Source of the DNA: Kiritimatiellota bacterium
GTDB lineage: Bacteria > Verrucomicrobiota > Kiritimatiellia > JAAZAB01
Direction: 5' to 3'
DNA length: 10,000 nucleotides
Assembly: GCA_008636095.1 (NCBI GenBank)
Contig: VSJD01000218.1
Coordinates: 1 to 10,000, forward strand
Shown here piece after piece: positions 5,907-10,000 of this stretch. Position 1 is the stretch's first letter. Each line of letters opens with the position of its first letter. The translations under genes were made by a program, and so were the position numbers. The notes below the pieces were generated by a model. That model saw only the letters and a list, made by a program, of their open reading frames with translations. It was not told where the DNA came from and ran no database searches.

Positions 5907-7249
5907 TGACGGCACAGATTGATTTGGTTAATGACAGGAAAGAACGGGGACAACCCGCCGGAGAAATCATCACCGAGGTGTCTCGCAAGGGAATGCGAAA
6001 CGCCATTATCGGCGCCTGCTATAAAATATTGTCCACGTCCATTTTAACTAACGGGCTGATGCTGATCTACATGACCGCGCTGAAGCTGGATGGCACGACC
6101 ATTCTTTTGTTGTTGTCATTGTGCAATGGCGTGATGGCATTTTCCCTGATTCCCTGTGCCCACCTGGCGGATGTCTACGGGAAACGACGGATTACCCTGT
6201 GGGGGATCGCACTGTGCGGCATCGGGTTCGTTTTTATTCCTTTGGCCGCCTGGGTGTCGGCGGGGATGGTGGTTGTGCTGTTGGGCCTGGGGCTTGCGTT
6301 GTTCGGGATTGGCCAGGCGGGACAGATGGGGCCTTGGTATGCCCTCTTGGCGCCGATTGTCCCTGCCTTTTATCGTGGTCGTTTTTTTGGCGCGATGCGC
6401 GTTTCATGGCAGGTGTGCGCGGTAATTCTCGCCGGCCTGATTGCCCTGTTACTGCCCCGGGAGACCTCGTTGCCCTTGCTGGCCGGGGTGTTGATTGTTC
6501 TCGGGTTTTCGATCCTGCCTTGGGGTATATATTTTGCGCGGATTCCCGAATTGGAGCGGGCGACCTGTTCGACCCGGAATTTGCCCCGGGATTTTGGGAG
6601 CATACTGCGGAGCGGGGGATATCTCCCGTTTTGTGCCTATCTCTTTATCATTGCCCTTTTTACCGGCGGGTGTCTGGCGATGTTCGGCCTGGTGGAAAAA
6701 CAGGTTTTGGGGATGGATGACAGCAAGGTGATGATATTGGCAAATCTGACGATGATCGGGGCGGTGATCGGATATTATTTTGGTGGCAAGGCGGTGGACC
6801 GGATCGGGACAAAGCCGGTTTTTTTGATTTGCCATTTCGGTTACGGGGCATCCCTGGCGTTGTTCGTAATGCGCGACAGCCTGTTCCTGCCGCCCCTTTA
6901 CCTGCTGGCGGTGACACATGCGGTGTTTGGTGGATTGGCGGCGGCGGGATCAATTGCCTTTGCGACGGAGATGCTTGCTTTGATCCCGGCAGTACGCAAA
7001 TCGCTTTCGACTTCAATCTGTACCACGATGACCATGGCCGGTGCGGCGTTGTCGGGACTATTGGGTGCATGGGGGATCCGGCTGGGGATTTTTTCCGAAT
7101 CCTGGACTTTGGCGGGCGGATCCCGGAGTGCTTATGATGCGGTCTTGATGGTGTATGCGGTGTTGATCGTGTTGATGACCGTAACGTTGGGGTTGATCCC
7201 ATCCGTGGTGGGGCGTCCCGACCTGCGCGGCGGCCCGACGGTGGTTTAA
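5906..7249 (+). CDS. Major facilitator superfamily transporter
   Basis: This is a 447-residue inner-membrane transporter with about 12 hydrophobic segments and a longer hydrophilic stretch near residues 212-235 separating the two halves. A motif A variant (ADVYGKRR, residues 88-95) lies between segments 2 and 3. Its counterpart in the second half is GGKAVDRIGTK (293-303), as expected of the MFS inverted duplication. I chose ATG 5906 over the in-frame ATG at 5876. It overlaps the methyltransferase stop as TAATG and has AGAGGA a few bases upstream, which indicates translational coupling. The substrate is not evident. Co-expression with a UroD-type methyltransferase suggests uptake or efflux of that enzyme's substrate or product. 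After the gene, a 69-bp gap with no recognisable terminator leads to the next gene on the same strand. Confidence 0.9.
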   Translation: MTAQIDLVNDRKERGQPAGEIITEVSRKGMRNAIIGACYKILSTSILTNGLMLIYMTALKLDGTTILLLLSLCNGVMAFSLIPCAHLADVYGKRRITLWGIALCGIGFVFIPLAAWVSAGMVVVLLGLGLALFGIGQAGQMGPWYALLAPIVPAFYRGRFFGAMRVSWQVCAVILAGLIALLLPRETSLPLLAGVLIVLGFSILPWGIYFARIPELERATCSTRNLPRDFGSILRSGGYLPFCAYLFIIALFTGGCLAMFGLVEKQVLGMDDSKVMILANLTMIGAVIGYYFGGKAVDRIGTKPVFLICHFGYGASLALFVMRDSLFLPPLYLLAVTHAVFGGLAAAGSIAFATEMLALIPAVRKSLSTSICTTMTMAGAALSGLLGAWGIRLGIFSESWTLAGGSRSAYDAVLMVYAVLIVLMTVTLGLIPSVVGRPDLRGGPTVV

Positions 7250-7318
7250 GACGGGTATCCGCGCGAGTTGTTATCGCCTAACGCAAGCAAACAAGAACAA
7301 TTCTTTATGGGGTTAGTT

Positions 7319-8518
7319 ATGAAAATTACATTAGGCAAACGAAAGCTGGGATTATGGCTCATGAGTTGGCTGGCAATGGCGCCGCTGGGTATGGGCATTG
7401 AATTTATCCAGACCAACCAATATGCATTGGCAACCAATGAAACGCTACCTGCAGAGCTCTGGCTTTTGGCCGGACGCATCACGCTGGCGGGTCAGGCGCA
7501 TGACGATTTGTTCCTGATGGGGGCATCCGATACGATGAAGTCGGATGGGACCAATGGCGTCGTTACGCTTGAGGGCGAGTACCGGAATGATGTCTGGGCC
7601 CTGGGTAATATCGTTGATCTGAGCGGGCAGGTCCGCGATCATGCGCGGTTCCTGGCCCGGACGGTGACGGTCAGCGGTTCCATCGCGCGGGGCGCCTTGT
7701 TGATGGGGTCGGCCGTACATTTGACCAAGACTTCACAATTGGATGGCGATGCGTGGCTGATGGGTGAAAATCTCATTGCGGAAGGAATCGTTCAGGGCCG
7801 GTTAACCATGATGGGGCAGAATGTGACCCTGGCCGGAACGTTTGCTACCAATGTTCATGTGATGGCCCAGGATATCGTGGTCCTGCCGGGAACCAAGATT
7901 GATGGAAATCTGGTGTATCGCTCGGCATCAGAATTGATTCTGGACAAAGACGTCAAGCTGGGCGGCCAACTGATCCGGGAACCCATGCCGGCCTCCCCGT
8001 CGGGAGGGTTTTTCTCGCCCTTTCAATCGGTGGTTGTTCAACTTTGGCTTTTTGCCGCGGCCCTGGTGGTCGGCGCAATTTTTTTCTGGTTATTTCCGCA
8101 GGTTGGCCAGCAGGCGGTGGCGCATCTGGCGACCTCGTTCTGGAAATGTCTGTTGGTCGGTTTCTTTGTTTTGGCCCTGAGTCCCATGGTCTGTCTGCTG
8201 GCGGCCATTTCCCTGGTGGGCTTGCCATTCAGTCTGCTGGTTATGACGGTCCTGGGGATATTGATGTATTTAAGCAAGCTGGTGGTGGCCGTATATATTG
8301 GACGCCTCGGTTTTTTAGGGCACCGGAACGCCAGTTTTGTCTGGGCGTTTTTCCTTGGCTTATTGTTCCTCTATATTGGTGCCAGCGCCGGTGTGGTGGG
8401 CATTATCGTCTGGTTCCTGATTGTCTGTGCGGGAACGGGCAGTCTCGTGCTCACATTATGCGGCCGCAAACTGCCGGCGATCCTCACCCAGTCCAACCTC
8501 CCCGGGGGCTCGGTCTGA
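7319..8518 (+). CDS. Exported bactofilin-like beta-helix protein with C-terminal membrane domain
   Basis: The protein has 399 residues in three parts. Residues 1-26 look like a signal peptide (KRK, then GLWLMSWLAMAPLGMG). Residues about 45-215 are short repeated strands with regularly spaced glycines and hydrophobics (LAGRITLAGQ, LGNIVDLSGQV, MGQNVTLAGTF, IDGNLVY), the pattern of a right-handed beta-helix as in bactofilins. After a Pro/Ser/Gly linker near 222-233 come four or five membrane segments at about 238-259, 275-298, 302-327 and 337-380. This combination occurs in proteins annotated as polymer-forming cytoskeletal or bactofilin-like. True bactofilins are cytosolic, so with a signal peptide the helix here should face the periplasm. 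A role in envelope organisation or cargo assembly is plausible but unproven. ATG 7319 is preferred for GGGG 6 bases upstream. ATG 7307 and 7268 are in frame but less likely. Confidence 0.75.
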   Translation: MKITLGKRKLGLWLMSWLAMAPLGMGIEFIQTNQYALATNETLPAELWLLAGRITLAGQAHDDLFLMGASDTMKSDGTNGVVTLEGEYRNDVWALGNIVDLSGQVRDHARFLARTVTVSGSIARGALLMGSAVHLTKTSQLDGDAWLMGENLIAEGIVQGRLTMMGQNVTLAGTFATNVHVMAQDIVVLPGTKIDGNLVYRSASELILDKDVKLGGQLIREPMPASPSGGFFSPFQSVVVQLWLFAAALVVGAIFFWLFPQVGQQAVAHLATSFWKCLLVGFFVLALSPMVCLLAAISLVGLPFSLLVMTVLGILMYLSKLVVAVYIGRLGFLGHRNASFVWAFFLGLLFLYIGASAGVVGIIVWFLIVCAGTGSLVLTLCGRKLPAILTQSNLPGGSV

Positions 8519-8678
8519 TTAAAAACTGGTTGGAAGGAGTTCAGTGTTCGGTGTTCGGTATATGACTGAGATCACAAAAGTCTTGTCTCTTGCCTGACTA
8601 CTCGTAATGTTGCATCCGTAAGCAGACGGACTGGTTCATCGCTCATGCTTCTCCGAACACTGAACACCGAACACCTTG
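8519..8678. other. Gap between convergent genes
   Basis: The bactofilin-like gene and the gspI-like gene end toward each other across this 160-bp gap. Most of it is the inverted-repeat element at 8539-8675. No T-tract terminator is seen for either gene, though the inverted heptamers could pair as a long stem. A 24-codon minus-strand frame (8646-8572, MSDEPVRLLTDATL...) lies inside it, with GGAG just upstream. I do not call it a gene. Confidence 0.5.
8539..8675. repeat. Inverted pair of heptamer tandem repeats (family GTTCGGT) around 93 bp
   Basis: The left arm (8539-8559) is three heptamers: GTTCAGT, GTTCGGT, GTTCGGT. The right arm (8653-8675) is the same repeat on the other strand, just over three units. 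A perfect 13-bp match exists between 8539-8551 and the complement of 8653-8665. The 93 bp between the arms (8560-8652) are not repetitive. The right arm ends 3 bp from the stop codon of the gspI-like gene. The layout resembles a small non-autonomous mobile or structured element, but no transposase or target-site duplication is visible. Confidence 0.75.
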
Positions 8679-9029
8679 TTACGGCTCATTCGGCCGCGTA
8701 AAGACTTCGGCTTTCAGGGTGGGACGGGCAAAAGAGTATAGTTCCCATTTCAACCACTGGTTTGGGGCCGGCTTGTCCGGGAGTGTCAGGGCGGATACCT
8801 GGATGTGAATGGGGCCATTCGTGGATTGCCCGGCAGCCAAGAGCGTCTCCATTGGAATAATGCGGCTTGCACTCAGCGTCTGGCTGATCGCAAAGCGCAA
8901 GGCCTGCGTGTCCCGCGCCGCCTGCTCCAGCTTGAGCGTAGTCATCTGTGTTTCCAGCGCCACAGTGGCGATCAGGGTGATCACGATCAGGGCAACCAGC
9001 GCTTCAATCAATGTGAATCCCTGGTTCAT
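8679..9029 (-). CDS. Type II secretion minor pseudopilin, GspI-like
   Basis: This 116-residue prepilin-like protein has a short basic-free leader MNQG, a prepilin peptidase site between G4 and F5, and E9 at mature position +5. These are followed by a hydrophobic helix (LIEALVALIVITLIATVAL) that anchors it in the inner membrane before assembly into the pseudopilus. The segment after the helix (ETQMTTLKLEQAARDTQAL) and the length suit GspI better than GspH or GspJ, but the C-terminal half is too diverged to be sure. I chose ATG 9029 over ATG 9044. The latter would add MRICP before a typical leader and overlaps a hairpin. It lies 228 bp after gspG on the same strand, an unusually wide gap for pseudopilin genes, filled by a repeat element and two hairpins. 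Confidence 0.75.
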   Translation of the reverse strand: MNQGFTLIEALVALIVITLIATVALETQMTTLKLEQAARDTQALRFAISQTLSASRIIPMETLLAAGQSTNGPIHIQVSALTLPDKPAPNQWLKWELYSFARPTLKAEVFTRPNEP

Positions 9030-9036
9030 GGGGCAT

Positions 9037-9060
9037 ATCCGCACATAAAGACGTGCGGAT
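9037..9060 (-). promoter_or_regulatory. Perfect 8-bp hairpin covering the gspI-like ribosome-binding site
   Basis: ATCCGCAC (9037-9044) and GTGCGGAT (9053-9060) pair perfectly around an 8-base loop. In the mRNA, the 3' arm ends 7 bases before the start codon at 9029 and contains GCGGAT, the only Shine-Dalgarno-like bases present. Folding would therefore hide the ribosome-binding site. The outer end abuts the heptamer element with no gap. Confidence 0.6.
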
Positions 9061-9219
9061 AATGGTCAATGGATAATGGTGGATGGTCAATGAAGGAAGC
9101 TGCATGCAGCTTTTCCGCCGAACCATGTGAGATTGCGTTTCTACCTCCCATAGCCGTTGAATTACTGACGTTTAAGTTTGCCGATAGCATTGTCCATTAA
9201 CCATAAACCATTGACCATT
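9061..9219. repeat. Inverted pair of heptamer tandem repeats (family AATGGTC) around 95 bp
   Basis: The left arm (9061-9092) is AATGGTC, AATGGAT, AATGGTG, GATGGTC, then AATG. The right arm (9188-9219) read on the other strand is AATGGTC, AATGGTT, TATGGTT, AATGGAC, then AATG. Each arm is 32 bp, four units plus four bases, and 27 of 32 positions match between arms. The 95 bp between them include a perfect 16-bp palindrome AAGCTGCATGCAGCTT (9097-9112). The element separates gspG from the gspI-like gene and has a hairpin touching each end. It contains no plausible coding frame. Confidence 0.8.
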
Positions 9220-9251
9220 CCCGATCCGTGCGCCGTTACGCGCGGATCGGG
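9220..9251 (-). terminator. Long GC-rich stem-loop after gspG
   Basis: CCCGATCCGTGCG (9220-9232) pairs with CGCGCGGATCGGG (9239-9251) in a 13-bp stem with one G-U pair and a 6-base loop. It begins 5 bp after the gspG stop codon. On the minus strand it is followed directly by the heptamer repeat, not a T-run. It is therefore either a non-canonical terminator or a 3'-end stabiliser. The four Ts at 9255-9258 follow it on the plus strand, where no gene ends. Confidence 0.5.
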
Positions 9252-9256
9252 GCGTT

Positions 9257-9691
9257 TTACAGATCGGAGCTGGAAAGATCGCCGGCCGTCCCCGTGCCGC
9301 CCGGTTCGCCATCACTGCCATAGGAGATGACTTCGAACGTCTCGTTACTGCGCCCCGGCGCCAGGTATAAATAATCGCGGCTCCATGGATCCTTCGGGAG
9401 CTTGCGGCTGTCCAGGTAGCCATCCTCCGGATATTTATCGGGGATGGGCGCAATGGTCGGCTTGACGCACAGTGCGTTCAGGCCCTGTTGCTGGGTCGGA
9501 ACCTGGTTCTGCTCCATGCGGTAGAGCTGAAGGGCGCTTTTAAAGTTTTTAATCTGGAGGGTGGCCGCCGTGACCTTGGCCTCTCCCGGATGCCGAAGCA
9601 CACCGACCCCGACGATCCCTGCCAGGATCGAAATGATCAGCACAACCACCAGGATTTCAATTAACGTGAACCCGTTGTTTGTTCGTGGCAT
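9257..9691 (-). CDS. gspG: Type II secretion major pseudopilin GspG
   Basis: GspG is the main subunit of the periplasmic pseudopilus, which drives folded proteins through the outer-membrane secretin. The 144-residue preprotein has leader MPRTNNG, cleavage between G7 and F8, E12 at mature +5, and a hydrophobic helix (LIEILVVVLIISILAGIVGV). Then come the charged helix QIKNFKSALQLYRMEQNQVP, the family signature LPKDPWSRDYLYLAPG at 98-113, and a C-terminal loop rich in Asp, Gly and Ser (SYGSDGEPGG) where GspG proteins bind calcium. Length is typical. ATG 9691 is the start: it gives a normal leader and has AAAGGA 9 bases upstream. The open frame extends to 9928, but the extra 79 residues run through hairpin DNA and a promoter. 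The gspI-like gene follows on the same strand; other type II genes are not in view. Confidence 0.92.
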   Translation of the reverse strand: MPRTNNGFTLIEILVVVLIISILAGIVGVGVLRHPGEAKVTAATLQIKNFKSALQLYRMEQNQVPTQQQGLNALCVKPTIAPIPDKYPEDGYLDSRKLPKDPWSRDYLYLAPGRSNETFEVISYGSDGEPGGTGTAGDLSSSDL

Positions 9692-9740
9692 ATGACTTGG
9701 TCCTTTTATGCCCGGCATGGAATCAAGCACTAACAAACAT

Positions 9741-9769
9741 ACTATAGCGCGCCGGTGGGCGTTTGTCAT
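9741..9769 (-). promoter_or_regulatory. Sigma70-type promoter for gspG
   Basis: On the minus strand, ATGACA (9769-9764, one mismatch to TTGACA) is followed after exactly 17 bp by TATAGT (9746-9741). Transcription would begin near 9734, leaving a leader of about 43 bases with the gspG ribosome-binding site in it. This is the best promoter match I noticed in the window. Confidence 0.65.
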
Positions 9770-9800
9770 CGTTAATTTAATACACAGGAATTTAAAAGCA

Positions 9801-9986
9801 GGTAGGAGGGGCGCTACCCCAAGCTCCGCAATGCTACGCATAGCGTTGCAGGCGGGCCGTCGCCGCATCCCGCCGTGGGCGGGGTAAGCATAATGTTTAC
9901 CCCGCATTTCGCGTGGCGCCTCCAACATGAAATAGTTGCCGAAGGCCCAATCAAATGTTTACTGCGGGGGCGGACGAGCGCCACGC
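9801..9986. repeat. Cluster of consecutive hairpins, REP-like or structured RNA
   Basis: Four stems follow one another: GGGG/CCCC at 9808-9820; an imperfect 22-bp palindrome at 9828-9849 (GCAATGCTACGC...GCGTTGC); GGCGGG/CCCGCC at 9851-9874; and GGGGTAA/TTACCCC at 9881-9903. A further pair, GCGTGGCGC (9911-9919) and GCGCCACGC (9978-9986), encloses 58 bp, and AATGTTTAC occurs twice (9892-9900, 9954-9962). The stretch is upstream of the gspG promoter and shows no credible gene. It resembles dispersed palindromic intergenic repeats, though one window cannot show that it recurs. It may also be part of a longer element continuing past the window edge. Confidence 0.5.
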
Positions 9987-10000
9987 ATGGGCCCGTGCTT

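Noticed and set aside
8572..8646. 24-codon minus-strand small gene (MSDEPVRLL...)
   Set aside because: GGAG lies upstream, but the frame is very short, lies wholly within the repeat element, and has no recognised counterpart. It may be chance.
8539..9219. CRISPR array
   Set aside because: Units are 7 bp, tandem without spacers, and arranged as inverted pairs; no cas gene is present.
9692..9928. N-terminal extension of GspG to ATG 9928
   Set aside because: It would place 79 residues before a standard prepilin leader and run through a promoter and hairpins. The 9691 start has its own ribosome-binding site.
1..10000. tRNA or rRNA genes and plasmid or phage origins
   Set aside because: I looked for cloverleaf-like and rRNA-like stretches and iteron arrays and recognised none.

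Overview
The window looks like part of the chromosome of an uncultured Gram-negative bacterium. The gene mix points loosely to the PVC superphylum (Kiritimatiellota, Lentisphaerota, Verrucomicrobiota). It has a Cys-type Lgt, an unplaced large glycosidase-like protein, a zinc-ligand UroD-family methyltransferase, an exported bactofilin-like membrane protein, and type II secretion pseudopilins with degenerate heptamer repeats around them. That placement is an inference from gene content; there is no rRNA or other phylogenetic marker here.

Layout. (1) Positions 1-4685 are all on the minus strand. In transcription order they hold an M20-family metallohydrolase (4685-3546), then a large glycosidase-like gene (3529-1181), then a short decayed coding remnant (1196-984), then lgt (900-112), then perhaps the start of another gene leaving the window at position 1. 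The glycosidase-like gene opens with a diverged copy of the first 27 codons of lgt, fused in frame, and its 3' end carries a clear frameshift. Together with the remnant, this suggests that foreign DNA was inserted into an M20-lgt operon. (2) Positions 4686-4877 form an AT-rich divergent control region. (3) Positions 4878-8518 are on the plus strand. They hold a UroD/MtaA-type methyltransferase translationally coupled (TAATG) to an MFS transporter, followed by a secreted, multi-pass, bactofilin-like protein. (4) Positions 8679-9691 are on the minus strand and encode two type II secretion pseudopilins, GspG and a GspI-like protein. A good sigma70-type promoter precedes gspG. (5) Positions 9801-9986 hold a run of hairpins with no gene.

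The most unusual structure is three unrelated families of degenerate tandem repeats, all with a 7-bp period. One family has been read into the 3' end of lgt. The other two are arranged as inverted pairs, enclosing 93 and 95 bp of non-repeated DNA on either side of the gspI-like gene. The second pair abuts a perfect hairpin at one end and a near-perfect one at the other.

How the genes might work together: Lgt acylates lipoproteins. GspG and the GspI-like protein build the type II secretion pseudopilus that exports folded enzymes such as glycosidases. The methyltransferase and MFS pair probably takes up and processes a small, possibly methylated, substrate. No corrinoid protein or substrate-specific methyltransferase is present, so the substrate is unknown.
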